Below are positions 34,876-48,599 of a stretch of 64,000 nt of DNA, one piece after another. This DNA is from Prunella strophiata. Its lineage: Eukaryota > Chordata > Aves > Passeriformes > Prunellidae. The stretch is taken from positions 992,001-1,056,000 of the forward strand of contig JAZBQD010000028.1 of NCBI GenBank assembly GCA_036583965.1, in the 5' to 3' direction. The translations under genes were made by a program, and so were the position numbers. The notes under the pieces were generated by a model. It was not told the DNA's origin. It worked only from the letters and a program-made list of their open reading frames with translations, and did no database searches. Every line of letters starts with the position of its first letter. Position 1 is the first letter of the stretch.

Positions 34876-37800
34876 AATATCATGCTGAAATGATGCTTCA
34901 TATTTTAAATATTTTTTCTATGAGGCCTCACCACCTGCAAGAGGAGGGAGTGGGGAGCAAGAGCAGATTAAAATGCACACTTTTATTATCTAAAAGGGCT
35001 TAATAGATTTGCTTTTGAGTGTTGGATATAGCTGGAGGTAAACTGCATTTATTAGATGCTTGTATTTTTCCTTCTTCAGCACAGGAACTATTCTTAGTGA
35101 TCACTTCTAGTTTCAGGTAGTATTTACTGTATGCATGTTGTTAGTGATGGAATGCTGTTATTATTTATTATGTGGTAATATTTGGAATCAAACAGCAAGC
35201 TGGGCTGCAGCAGCATGTCTGTAAAATACACTTAGATATTTCTGTTTTGGTTCATAGTCTCTTGCAATCCACACTTGGGAGTTTATTTTAATCATAATGA
35301 ACAAAGTCTTTCAGGTGATACCTGGAGCAGGTGGGCAGCACCTCCACAAAATGGCTCATAGTAATTAATAACTGATAAATTGTTCAGTCTTGCTTTTGAA
35401 CTCTGTGTTCTCATTTTTAGAAATTCAAATATGAGTGCAACAAAAAGCAGAATTTGGGAACTAAATAGAAGTGAATTTGTGTAGCTTCACCATATTAGGC
35501 ATTTCACAGAATGTTATTGGGAAGTGAAACGTTGGAACGTGCAAACAGTGAAGAAAACAGACTGCACAGATCACAAGAAACAGAAATCACAAGTAGTGCT
35601 ACTAATTACATTTCAAGTAACTCAGTAATCGTGGGGGGATCTTCACAGAAACAGGATGAAGACTCACTGCTTTATTTCTCTGTTTAAAGTGCAGGTAAAT
35701 ATTTATTCATGTAGTAACTTTTGGGTGGAACCAGTTGGTGTTTTTCAGTGTTTTTATGTCTATGACACACTAGTGAGTAGAAAATGCATCAGCAATAAGG
35801 GCCATATTCAGGTGTTCCTGAATTTGGAAGAAATGCTTCAGTCCTTATGCACCTTGGCCTTTGAGAGTTTAAGGCATTCAGAGAGAAATCATGAAAAAGG
35901 ACATAATAAACTTTAGAATGGTTGAAAATTTCTCATTAAACGAATATAGGATTTCTTTATTGAAAGTGATGGTGTGGGGGTAATTTTGTTTGAGAGCAAG
36001 TCCTTGTGTTCTGCCTAGTAATTACCTCTAGATTCAGCAGCAGCTTAAAAAGCGAAAGTATGGGATGTGATTTTGTTGTGACAGCAGATCAAGGAAACAG
36101 GAGCAGGAATTGCTGTGCTGTTAACGTACCTGCCCTTGCTCCTGAGACTTCTGTCCTTAAGTACTGCTTTAGATGTAATGAAAATCCATGCAGAAACAAA
36201 TAGTTTATTATTGCTTGCAGCCTGTTGTAGGATGTGGAAAGCTGAATTTGGGTGGCAGGGCTGCTGAGGAGGTGCAGGGATGGGAGCCAGGCTAGTTGGG
36301 GGTTCATTGGCTCCTGCAAACATCTCTGTAGATGTCACAAGGGCTTGTGCAGGATGCTGAGTTTGTCTGCACCTGCCTCAATTGCTGCTCAGTGGTTAGG
36401 CTGGCTCAGCTCAAGCCTTTGGGCCTCACACTTCATGTGTAGGTGAGGATTACTGGGAAGAGGAGCACTGCTCTGTGACCACGGCTTCCAGTTCTTCACT
36501 GCTCTCAGCCACATGCAGTGAGCCAGAGCTAGAAAAGCTGCAGCTCTGGCGTGGAGGTGGAAGTGATCTGTGGGCCCTGGGAGGTGTTAGATCTTCACAT
36601 GGATGACTCTGTTCAGTCTGAGCCATTCAAGTCTTTGTCCCAGCTCTGGAGCTGCTGAGCCAGCTGGGTCATCACTTGTGCCCCGTGCTGCAGCGGAACT
36701 GGAAATGAGCTGGAAAGTGTTGCTCACTTGACTCCGTGTTAGTGGAGCAGTATAAAGCAGATCTAAGCACTTGTTTGTGAGTCATCTGAACTAACAAAAA
36801 CACTGCTGTTTTCACAAAACGGTCACATGCAGCCTTGAACTTTGTGCTTTTTGAACCGTAGAGCAGCAGACAGAGTACATCCTCCAGCCCTGAGCCTCTC
36901 CTAGGAGGTTTTCTTACTCTGCACTTGTCATTAGAAGTGATCAGCACTGGCAGCCAGCCCTGAGTGCTGAGGGCATCGCAGGGTCTCCATCTCAGCACAC
37001 TGCCCTCAGGTCAGGGAATGTCTGGCTGCCTGGCACAGTGTGAGAGGGAAATTTGCTGTCTAGGAGCCTTTCTGTTAAGCTTCCCTAACAGTGATGTGTT
37101 CCCCTTCTGCTTTGCCCAGAGGCATTTCTTGTGAAGGTGACAGAGCAGGAAAAAACCGATTAAAACGTTCTGGGAAATAAAAATTGTTTTTGTTTAGGTT
37201 TCTGTTTGTTGATCCTAAATAGTGCAGGTGATTCCTTCCCATCTGGAACTATGTGTTCCTTGCTGCTTTAATAAAAAGTCCTTCATTTTCCAGTGCCAGT
37301 AAGTGCTGACAGTCTTTTGCTCTTGACTTCATTGTAAGGAAAAAAGATTATTTGCCTCACAACTCCAATCAGACTGAGTTCTAACACACAATTAGTAGGA
37401 GGGTTACTGAGTTACTGAACCTTGAGCACCATCAGGCAGGATACATCAGGCAAGATACATCACTGTGAAGGAGTGACACGCTCTCCCCCCCTCCCAGATA
37501 AATTCAAATGTCTGTAACTGACACCCTGTTAAAAAATCACTGTGTTCAAAATAAAGGCTATGTCCAGAATAAAGGTGAAAACTTGCAAGGTCGTTTTGAT
37601 GTTGTTTTGTAGTTCTAAACTGAAAGGGAGCCCAGCAGCATGTGTAACCAAGTGAAAACATGATTCACTGTGAGGTGTACTGGTCTGTTCTTGTGTGAGT
37701 ATAAATTAGTTTTAACCAAGCCTGTTGGGCACTAAAGGGGATTTCAGAGGTGAGCCAGGGCTCAGTGAGGCAGAGCCCTGGGAAGAGTGAACGAGGCTCC

Positions 37801-38082
37801 CTCAGACTGTGACTCACTGTGGTGGGAGACAGTGCTCCTGCCTCAGTCACCCACTGCATAAATGTAATTATGGTATCGAGTTCTTGAAGACATAACTGAA
37901 TCTAGCTTAAAATCATGTTTTTATCTGTTACCTGTTTAACTTAAAGAATAATACTGGAAAATGCTAAGTGGTTCGCTGCTTTGCCCATCTTCAGGAATAA
38001 GAAAGGATGTAAACTGGCTTACAGTTCTGACATAGATGTCTCTTTTGAACTAATTTTGTGTTCTGCAATTTTTGTCTCTGCC

Positions 38083-38102
38083 TTTTTTTTTTTTTTTTTT
38101 TT
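38083..38102 (+). repeat. Poly-T tract, 20 bases
   Basis: Uninterrupted T run in AT-rich sequence. Confidence 0.97.
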
Positions 38103-40269
38103 CTTTTTCTGTGGCTGTTCTTGTGCAATGGGAACTTGTAGCTCTATGCCTGTTCAGTTTTGGTTAAAAGATTTTGTACGAGATAGGTGGGTTTCACATT
38201 TCAGAGAAGTCTGAGGCTTTTTAAAGGATATTACTGGTTTCTGACCAAGCACCAACACCTGGGAAAGTAGAACACAAAGAAGAATGCTGTCCTGTGTGGA
38301 ACAGTGTGCTGTCCATTGTCAGTATGGTATTTTGTCTCTTGATGTTACTGCAGAAATAAGTGCCACCTTTTAAAGGTCAGAACTGGTCTTTGCTGCTGAA
38401 GGGACACTGGGCACTGCATTGTTGGGACAGTGCTCTGCTGTCTGGGTCAGCTGGCACACAACACTACATAACAGATATGAAATACTCCTTTCAGAGTTAG
38501 GATTTAACCTGCATTTTCAGCCTAGGCACTCAGCTGTGCAGTGTGTAGAAGCTGGAAGTTGCTGTCATTTAGGCAGATGTGCACTGCTACCAGCTTCTCT
38601 TTTGCTCAGTGTTTTAGTTCCTGGACTTGAGATTGTGGTGGCTTAATTACTGGCAGTGAATGCTCTTGAAGAATTTATATGTCTGTTATTGTTGGAACTT
38701 AAGACTGAGTTGCTTTATATGTTTCAGCATTTTTTGTAGTTGAAGATACTTGGTGTATTTACTGATCCTTCATACTTTTTTGTCTCTGACTTGGTGAAAT
38801 GGTAAGTTTCTTCATTGCTACAGCAGCTAATTCACTTTGATATTCACTTATTCAATCTTCAGCACTACTGAGAGCATGAAATGCTCAAGGCAGCTTTGAG
38901 GCGACCAAAGCTGTGAACCAAAAACTCTAAAATGCCCCAGCTGTGTATCACTGTCCTAAACATCTGCTAGTGCTCTCCTGGTGTCTGCCTCAGTGCTTTC
39001 TTCCAGGGTAAGAGGTTTAGTCACAAAGAAGATACCCAAGAAACTGCTGTGTTATGTCATTCAACACACTCAGAGTTCCTTATTCTGAAATAAAGCTGGA
39101 GCAGCCTCTTCAACAAATGGATTTTTTGTGTATTCTGGAAGAATTTATGGAGCAGCAGCCTGTCTGATGGGCCTAGAAATTGTTATAGAGCAGAAGACAA
39201 TAGGGCCACAATTAGCCCAGTAATTTCTATGTGGCATCTTACATTGCTTATGCATAATTTTTTTTTCTCTTCTCTTTTTTTCCTTTCTCTGTCTTTGTGA
39301 GTGGCCTATTCCCTTGGCTCGTAATTGTTTATCTTGAACATTATGCCACACAGGAATTTTAGGCAAAAGTTTCTTGTAGCTCTTCCCCCTTTCTTTCCTT
39401 GTGATATAATAATTTTTGGCAATACATTCATAAGTGTTTCTTTGGACATAGGTGGAGAACTCTTAAAAAGTTTTACTGTATTGTCACAGGCATTCGGATT
39501 GCCACAACACAGTCTTATGATTGCTGAATTGCCTTGTAAGATTGTTAATGCTTTAGAATGTTTAGAAAAAACAAGCTAGTGATTTATATAAAATCAGTAG
39601 CTATGTAATGAGGGTGTGATTAAAGGATTCATGAAGATTATTATTTTGCCAATGCAATTTCTCATGCAGAAGTTGCAAGCTGGAATGGAAAAGGATTTCT
39701 GTTGGGTCCTTAGTGGGTGCTGTCAGAAGAAGTCATATAGGTGTGGGCCCAAGGTAGTTTGGTGATATTTTGGCTGAGGTCACACCCAAAAGAGAGGCTG
39801 GCTGTAATGTCCAGCTGCCAGTTCTGTTTTTCCCATGTTCCCCAGAGAGGTGCAGTGGGGAAAAGAGATATCCTTAGAGAGTCCAGCCTTGTGAGGTAGT
39901 TCCTCCAAGTCCTTCTGCCTTTATGCAGTTCCCAGAGATGGTGCTGGCATGTTTGTTACATAGCTGGAGTCCTCTGCAGCTGTTCACAGTTGGTGAAAGG
40001 CCAGCAGAGTTTGTGCCCTGTCTGTTGGGTGTAACCAGCCTTTGGAAAACTTTCCACTCGTGGTGTGAAGGTGGAAAGTGTCCTGGCTGCCCATGGTGTG
40101 ATCTGCAGCCCAGTGATACCACCTCTCTTAACCCCTGCTCTTGCTGTTCTGAAAAAGGGGAAGGGTTGGTTGGTGAGGTTGGCTGCACACCCTCATCCTC
40201 TTATGAAGGGCTTGTTTCTCCTGCTTGGATGTAGCAGTGGGTGCTTTGTTTGTGTTCTTTAGAAATGGT

Positions 40270-40740
40270 TTCAGGTCTCAAGGGCTGGCTGACCCCCCAC
40301 AGTTGGTTGTAGAGGAGCAGCCTGTTGTCAGTGTGGTGTCTGAGCTGCAGAGATCCCAAGTGCTGTGAGAAAAGAGGGGAAGCAGGGCAGGGAGCTGTGG
40401 GGAAGTGAGACTGGGGTGAACACAGGAGCTGTTCACAATGCTAGTGGTTTGTTTAAGCTGTACCATTTATAGACCCTGGGTAGTTTTGGGCACCCACCAT
40501 CTGATTGGTCATCATGTGTCTAGTTAGCCATTGACCTCTACAAGTTTGGGATATCCAGCTTTTAGTCAAGGAGTGTCCTGCTCCTGCCACTGGGTGTGAT
40601 TCAGTCACACACTGTGCCCCTTGTTTGAGGGGCCACAGGTCATGCAGGATTTCTTTCCTTGGGTGGAAGTTCTGTTGTCATGCCTGTTAGCTATAGCAGG
40701 ATGCATTTCACACCCCTCTCCTAAGATCTTCCTGCTGGCC
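40270..40740 (-). mobile_element. Possible solo LTR (minus strand), boundaries unknown
   Basis: On the minus strand a CCAAT box (complement at 40,504-40,508) stands 33 bases upstream of TATAAAT (complement at 40,465-40,471). A pyrimidine- and CA-rich stretch that could be R/U5 follows. This spacing is typical of retroviral LTR promoters, and no gene explains it. I found no clear TG/CA ends or target-site duplication, so an ordinary intronic promoter-like sequence is equally possible. Confidence 0.25.
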
Positions 40741-43700
40741 AGTAGCCTTTGATTAGGATTTTTCTGATTCCACAAGCACAAATATTGACATGGCTGTAAA
40801 ACATGAATTGCAGGCTGGTAGTTCAGCCTTGGATTCTGTGAGATTCACACTGATGCTTTGTCCTTGCAATTTCCAAATCACATGATACTGTCTTCATTTT
40901 TCTCTAGTCTTTTTTTTTCTTTTTCTTGTGTGTGTTCCCTGCTGTAGGGTCCTAGACATTAGTTATGAGAAGTTTTTGGACTAGCTCATGCATCTGTAAC
41001 TAAATCAAATAACTCAATGTGTGTGGATTGGCTTCTTGCACAGCAGGTGAAGACCCATTTTGGGACAACACCTTTATGCACCAAAAGGTTGTGCATGGAG
41101 CTGTAGCTTAACTTTTTTTAGACCCAAGTGCGTGAGGCAGTAAGTATTTATCCCTCAAAGCCACTGAAGAGTCTGAGTTGCTTCACATGCCAATTCCCAG
41201 AGGAATTCTGCTCTGTGTGGGATGAGGCAGTGGCAGCCCTCCCACCCTCCTGGTCACTGTACTGTGTTGAGTTCTCACGAGCACAGTGGGACCTGCCTGG
41301 TGTGGTTTAGAAAAATAATTGTTTATGGGAAGTGCAGGGTAGCTACATATCTTGTGCTTTGTGGCTTGGCCTACAAACCTGGAGATAGCATCAGTGCAAA
41401 CTGACAGCACTGCTTGGTGCTCAGGGGGATTGAAGCAGTTTTTGTTCACTTCTCTTTACTGAGAGCTCAATTTGCAGGGTAGAGCTAAGGAGGATGATGC
41501 CTTGGCTCTGTGGAGGTGTTTTGCCCTGTACATCTGCAGGGTGTTGGTTGGTCAGAGACCTTCTGAACCTTTCACACATTGAACCATGGATAGGAATATG
41601 GGATCACTTGTGTCATCAACTCAGCTTCTCCATAGTAGGACTACAGATGATATTACACTCTTAAAAAACCAAAACCACCAAAATCCCCCCAAACAAACAA
41701 AAAACCTCCACCAAAATCACCTTACAGCCCAGAGGAAAAAAAGAAAATGTGCTTAAGATAATGAAGGCAAATCTGTCTCCCTTTTTTCGGCTTAACTGCA
41801 ATGGACATTTGCTGGTCTGGTTCAAATTGAGTGTACAAAAATTTGAAAATATTTGTAGCAGCTAAGAATGCTTTTGACTAATTCATGGTCATAAGACTTA
41901 CTAGAATAAATTGCTTAGTCAAATTATTACTTTCTTTTTTTCCTTTCTGGTAGCAGGGTGTTTGTGGATTTGACATTCATTAATTGTTTAATCACATTGT
42001 GCAGTGGGAATGTGGTAGTGTAGTATTTGAAGGCAGTAAAAAATAGTGTGATTATTTAGGTATTTCTGCACAGAAAGTTGGTGCAGCTTTTAAACTAAAT
42101 ACAAATTGCTGATGTTCTCATTTGGTCAATTACTTTATATTGTGTTTTGCTTTTTTTAGATCACATTGAGGTCATCTCGTGGAGTCTTCTGAAAAAGCAA
42201 GAGTAATAGGAAGAAAATGTTTAATAAAAGTCTCCTTGCTACACAGTCAAACTGAAACAGGAAAGGTTCATTGGAGTAAGTATTACAGGGCTGGGATTTT
42301 CTGGGGTTATTTTCTATTGTCTGTTGCTTGTAAAGGCAGCATGGTTATTAGGCTTTTATTGTATTTAACTCTGTTATAGTTGTATTAAAAATATAAATGG
42401 GTGACTCTGTACTTATTTCAGTTGATCAGCTGGTAATGGACTCATGGATTCTCACTGAACCACCTTCCCTCTTGGAAGTAGTTGTATCTGTGAAATTGAG
42501 ATGGGTTTCAGGTTTTTCCTCTTGGCTGATGAGCATACTGGCTATGGTTTTGAGCAGGGGGTTGTCTGGTATAGATGTGATTCCATATAAGCCCCTATTT
42601 GCTGGAAAAAGTTTAAGCATTGCTTGTATTTTCCAGGGAATTTGAAAATACACTTGTTTTGTTTGGTCTGTAACTCTCCAGTCATGGCTCTTATGACTGA
42701 CTTTAATTTTGTTGTCACTATTATTTGTCCTGTATTGTAGTTACCATCATTCATCAAACTTACTTAGGTTTTCAGTTCATGAGTATCAGAGACATCTTTC
42801 CTTCACTGTAGCTCACTTCCAGCTCTTGTGAATTCTGGCTGACACATGATAAAAGGAGCTTTCTACCTAATGCAGGGACTGTGGGCTGCACTTTTTGCTA
42901 CCAGATAAATAAACATTTATATCCTGATATAGTCTAATTCTTAATTTCTGTATACTTCATGTGCTTGAGATGAGAAATGTAATAATTTTTCTGCCACTTT
43001 GCATCAGATTGTCAGATGTTTAAACATATTCTCCTTAGAAACTGGGAAAAGACTGCCTAGGTCTGATGCATTTTACTCAGTGCTGTGTGATTGTGTGAAT
43101 GTAGTTCTGCAGGAGTCACTGGAAATAGTCCTGAGTGCCTGGTTGGGAATGAAAAAGATCTGGCCATTAGAACTGAGAAGGGTGAGAAGTTGTTTTACTT
43201 TATAAGAAGTATATTTCAGCATATTGCTTTATTACCAAGAGGAAATGACTCCTCTAGCTTCTTCTTTAAACATGGATGTGTAGAGGGTGTCATAATTTGG
43301 GTAGAAAAATGTCTGTGGAACCTAATCAGACTGAGAAAAGCTTTTCATACTTGGTGTTTTTAACAAAGTGTTTTTAACTGGCAGAATAACATGTTTGGAT
43401 TGATTGATTTCCTGCCTTAAAGAAAAAAATTCTATAAGATTTTCAATTCAGTGTGGATTTAAAGAAGCTGATGTGCGTTAGTTCCCTTTCTCTAAGTACT
43501 TGAAAGAAATGCTACAATTTTTAGTCAGCACATTTAAATTTTCATCAGTTCCTGATCTAGGCCAAATGTCAAGTGACTGGTAAATATTCATGTGCTGCAT
43601 TCTTGTGGCACCTGGTTCTGAATTCTGAAGCTTTCAGGAGCTGTTATGTGGAGTTATTTGTCTTTTACTGCCTTATTAGATTACACAGTGGAAATACAGG

Positions 43701-44059
43701 CACCTGTTCACAAGGTCCCAGTACAAACAAACAAACCAACCTATTTGCTGCCTGCACACTTAGTTTGACAAGTTAATTCTTGACTCTGGTAATCAAGTTA
43801 CTATAACACATAAACAATAAAGATGTAACTGAGCTCCCCAAACAAATAAAATGAAGAATGTCCACTGGAGACAGCTTTAGTCATTTTAAATCGTTGCTTT
43901 TAGGCTTATGCCAGACACTTGCTCAGGTGTTCAGTAGTCAGTAAACTTGTGTTTCTTCCCTCCTTCCCCCCCTGCATTTTTTTTTAAGAGACTCAGAGAA
44001 TTCCATTGTTACAACTTAATTCAGATTTTTCCTTTTTGGAGAAATGTTTTGCTACCCGT

Positions 44060-44088
44060 TTATTTGTTTGTTTGTTTGTTTGTTGTTA
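44060..44088 (+). repeat. (TTTG)n microsatellite
   Basis: Five to six TTTG units. Confidence 0.92.
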
Positions 44089-46059
44089 GTTGGAGTTGGT
44101 GTGCTTATGTGCATTTGGATCATCACAAGGTATTTTGTAATTGGAATTTTTAAATTCCTATTAGCATTAAAATAAAGTCCAGGCAGCATCTCTATTCACA
44201 GTTTAAAAGCCAGGTGGAGTTCTTATGAAGTCTTAGAAGCAGATGCTGACTCTCAGAGCTGGGGAAGAGTAAGCCCAGGATCAGTCAGGCCCTGCTGAAG
44301 GGATGCTGAAGGCTCCAAGGTTTGCTGCATTTCTGGCACACTGTGGAGCCTCCATCCATGGAGACTTGCAAAATTATGTGTGCATACTCCTAAGGAACTT
44401 GCTTTAACTTCAGTGTTGGAGCTGAGCTTGGAACCAGCTGACTCCCAGGCTAAATAGTCTGTAATTCCTACATAATCTTAAATCTTTTTGGTCTTGTGAT
44501 GAATAGCCAGGGCTACTTTTGGCTTTATTACCTTTATCTTCATGACAAAAGGGGTTTTTAGGATTATGTTTTTCTACCAAATGGCATTGTATTTCAACTT
44601 GTCTTTATAAACAAGTTCCATGAAAAAGGTATATAAAATACATCTAAATATTTGCATTAGAGTTGAGTTGTTGAATTTCTTTCAGTGTTTGTTCAGTCCT
44701 TGACCAGTCCTGTCCATGTAACAAATGGCTGTGAGCAGCCACCTCTGAATCTGTGATGGGGGTGTTGAAACTGTTGTTGGAAGAAAATAACTGCAAAAAT
44801 CTGGATTATGTAAGAAACAGACCCCATCAGCAAGAATGCCTAGCCAGATGAAGCATGTAAAATCTATATTGTTTTCTATTAAAGGGCATCTTTCTACTTT
44901 GTGGGATCCATGGTATCTCTGTATGAGACTTAAGCACAAACTGCTCCTGTGCTTCGGTCTGTGTGCCCTCCTTGTAGGTGAAAATGTCACTCCTTGATAT
45001 TCAACTGCTTTTAATTATTTCACTGGCTCACCTCCCTCTGTAGATGCATGTAATCTGTCTGCTGGAGAATAATCCCCTTTCCTAGAGGTTTTGATGAAAA
45101 TACACAAACAATTAAAAGGTGAATCTTTTAGTCCCTGTGTGAAGAGGTATCCACTTACAGGAAAACCTCAGTTTTTGTTTTTAACTTTTTTTATAGTGGA
45201 ATGTTATCTAGATGTAATATCTTAATAGTCAGCTCCTGGTGACATTTGATGGTCTAGGTCCATTTGTACAATTCCAAAGGAGAGAAAATATTAACTATTT
45301 ATATATTTAAATGTCTTATAAGTGGAACGTTTCCTTTATGTTTACAGTGGAATAAAAATTAATTTTGAGTGGTAGAACAGGCAAGGAACTCTCAGAGAGC
45401 AGAATTAATCCTGGTTGATTATTTCCTAGTTTTGTTGTCAGACTGTTCAGAAGTCAGGTACAATTCTTGTTGAGCAATGGGAAGACAGGGCCCCTACAGT
45501 TTACTTAACAATAAGAGTTTTATTTACAGTTTACTTAGTACAATAAAGTACTAGAAGCTCAGATTATTAATGCATCTTTTCAGATTCATGACAGACACTG
45601 CATAGTAGTGTCTAACAATAGCTCGGGCTGTTAGAAAGCCAGGCCCTTAGGCTGTGGTTTTGCCTACATGTTTTAAAATGATCTTAAGAGCTGTCAAGTG
45701 GCCAGGCAGCCCTGAGGCTGCAAGGAGCTGTCACTGTGCCACTCCTCTTGCACCCTCACAGTGCTGGCACAAGCACTAGGTGCAGCTTTACAGAAACACC
45801 TGACTCACCTGGGTTCAAATAACATCTTTATTCTGGTTCAGCTCCTCCTTTCTGGTTCTCCTCCTTTCCCATTCAGTCTGACTGTCCAGTCCTGCTCCTT
45901 CCCTTGTGCCCTCTCCATTCACCTGTTTTGTTAAGCTTGGTTTTGTTTGTTTGTTTAAAATATCCAGGTGAGTGTGCCATCATTTCACTGTTTAGTCTAT
46001 TCCTGGAGCTCAACATACTCCAGCATTTCATGCTAACCTCCTGATGCTGTTTGGTTTTG

Positions 46060-46297
46060 CCTTCTTTTTCTTTTTCTTTTTCTTTTTCTTTTTCTTTTTC
46101 TTTTTCTTTTTCTTTTTCTTTTTCTTTTTCTTTTTCTTTTTCTTTTTCTTTTTCTTTTTCTTTTTCTTTCTTTTCTTTTTCTTTTTCTTTTTCTTTTTTC
46201 TTTTTCTTTTTTCTTTTTTCTTTTTCTTTTTCTTTTTCTTTTCTTTTTCTTTTTCTTTTTCTTTTTCTTTTTCTTTTTCTTTTTCTCTTCTTTCTTT
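46060..46297 (+). repeat. (CTTTTT)n polypyrimidine repeat, 238 bases
   Basis: An uninterrupted pyrimidine tract is composed of CTTTTT hexamers with a few CTTT or CTTTTTT variants. The complementary strand is pure purine and stays open as Lys-Glu/Lys-Arg runs, which is not a gene. Confidence 0.98.
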
Positions 46298-48599
46298 GTT
46301 TTTTTATTTTTTTATTTTTTTTTCCTAAACATGATTTTTTAAAACATGATCTTTCCATAACTGCCCCTGAAGGCCTTCAAGTAAAGATCTGCTTTTATAC
46401 TACCTCCTTACTAAAATTATCTCGAGTTTCATTTCCAGGCTGGGAAAAAGGCAGCTTTCCCTCTAGTTCATGAAGTACCTACAGTGCTATGCAGGGTCAG
46501 AAGGGCTGAGAACTCACCAGCTCCAATCTGTTCTCCAAATCTTCAGTCTCACATTTCTGCACTGGAACAGGATATACAAAAGCATTGTTCCTTGTGTCAG
46601 GGCCCACTCTGCCTGCTGCTATTGAAAATTTCCCAAAATATCTGAGAGCTGTTTAGAAATGCTTCTAAAGGTGATTCTGCCAGATGTCTTCTCACAGCCC
46701 AGTTGATACAGAATACTGAATAACTTTCCTGGGCTTTTTTTCCTTTGAGCTTTTCTCCTTTTTCTCTCCCTGTCTCTGGTGAAGGTGTCAAATGAACTGT
46801 TACTCATATGACAGTGCTTTTCTGATCTGCTGTTTTCCTCCATTCCTTTATACTCCTTCCTTCCAACCATGCAGAACTGCATTCCAGCCAGCTGAAAAGG
46901 AATGTTTTCCCATAGTGTCCCCAGCTTCAGTGTGATCCAGTGATTGGATGCTTCTAAAGACAATTTCACACAGCAGTATGGAAACGTGAAAGGAGTTTTT
47001 CTTCTCCCTGCAACTCCCTCTGCTTGCACAATTCAAAAGGATGACCTGAAACTGTTTCCATTTTAATGTATCTATGCAGTGATTTCAGGGTAGAGCAGAG
47101 GATGGCTGTGAATTGGCCGTGAGAAGCTGGTGTGTTACTGTTTGTTCCAGAATTACTGCTGCCTGTGCATTGTCAGAAGGCTATCTGAAGCCTGGGATTC
47201 AAGTTTTATTCACTTGTTCAGTTCATCATGGATATTCTTCAGAGGGAGCAGCAGATGTGTGTGCTCGCCTGAGTATAAAGTAACAGGAAGTAAGATTTTC
47301 CTTCTTGTTCAAGCCAAGTCTATAAGTTCTTCTGAGTCTGGAATACCATTTTAGTAGTGTTGTTCTCTACATGTAGACTTGTTTTCCAGGAAGAAAAAAA
47401 TCTGAAGAGAGTCTCATTTGCAGCTGGTTTCTAAACTATACTTTAATTGAATTGTAGAATAACTTTTGTAAAAAGGGATGACTAGAGGTAATCTAATCTA
47501 ACCATCTGTTCAAATGAAGTTGCTTAAAATTAAATTAAATTTTAATTTGTAACCAGTTAACATGTCTGCATTTTTTGCATATCTCTGAGTCCTGTGTAAG
47601 TCAATTGCAAATGTAGGTGCTCAGCATTTCTTGAAAACTGGGCCACTTTTATTTAGAGGCATTAATATTTGAGTAGAAACTGCATTCATTGTGGATTTAA
47701 AATCCTGACTGCAGTTTTTAAAACTTGGTGCACAATGCTATGGGTACACCAGAGGAATAAAGCTACAGGAGTTGAACAGGAAAAATAATCAGGGATCTGG
47801 GATAAAAAAAAAAAACAATGAAATTATCTTTGTTTGTGGAAAATTAGCTATATTTCATGAGGAGAATGAGAGAATCTAGACTTGATGGCTGAGAGACAAC
47901 TCTTGGTACCAGTGTGAGCACTGTGAGGGAAGGAGGCCTTTGAAAAAGGCCTTTCATGTTTTCTGTACGTAGATATATTTAGAAAACTAAATGGTGATAT
48001 TTTTATTCTGATTTCTGGAGGAACCCTGACTAAATGGACATTTAATTTTCCATTCCATAGGGCCAGCTCATGTGGCAGTTGAACTGAACTGCTGGGAAAT
48101 ATTTATAGTACCACATGATCTTTAAAAATAACTTTCCAGTCTACTTTGTAGATGTCTTGAATTCTTAAAATCTTTGCTATTGTAGGTAGATACCCATGAC
48201 ATTTGTGGAGTGGAAAGGTCTCTGCTTTGCTGATTTAGGCATTTGTATTTATCATCAAGTTGATTGTATTTTATTTTTAGATTTGGAAGCAGTTTGGATG
48301 GAAATTCACCTGTGCAGCTGTAGAAGGCCAGAACCTTAAGTGGGTTTGCTCTTTAGGGCTAAATGAGAATTCCCATGGCAGGGTCTGCAGGGGTTTCCAT
48401 GGTCTGCAGTGGCACACAGACCACATTGGGGCTAGCAGTGTTCTGGTTTTAAAAGGGTCACTATTGGTCCTGTGTGACCAGGGTGGGGTGAGCAGCAAAC
48501 ACAGTTCTTAGCAGCTCACTCACTGTTGGAATGGTAGTGCTTGCCTCTGTCACATTAAACCTTGAAACAAACCTTGGCTGCAATTCCCTCTCTACAGCT

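Noticed and set aside
39874..40234. Two opposite-strand frames of about 100 codons
   Set aside because: They are mutually overlapping and carry no family signature. They may lie within an LTR-like region.
45873..46473. Lys/Glu-rich and Phe/Ser-rich frames across the CTTTTT repeat
   Set aside because: They are translations of a simple hexamer repeat with no unique flanking domain.
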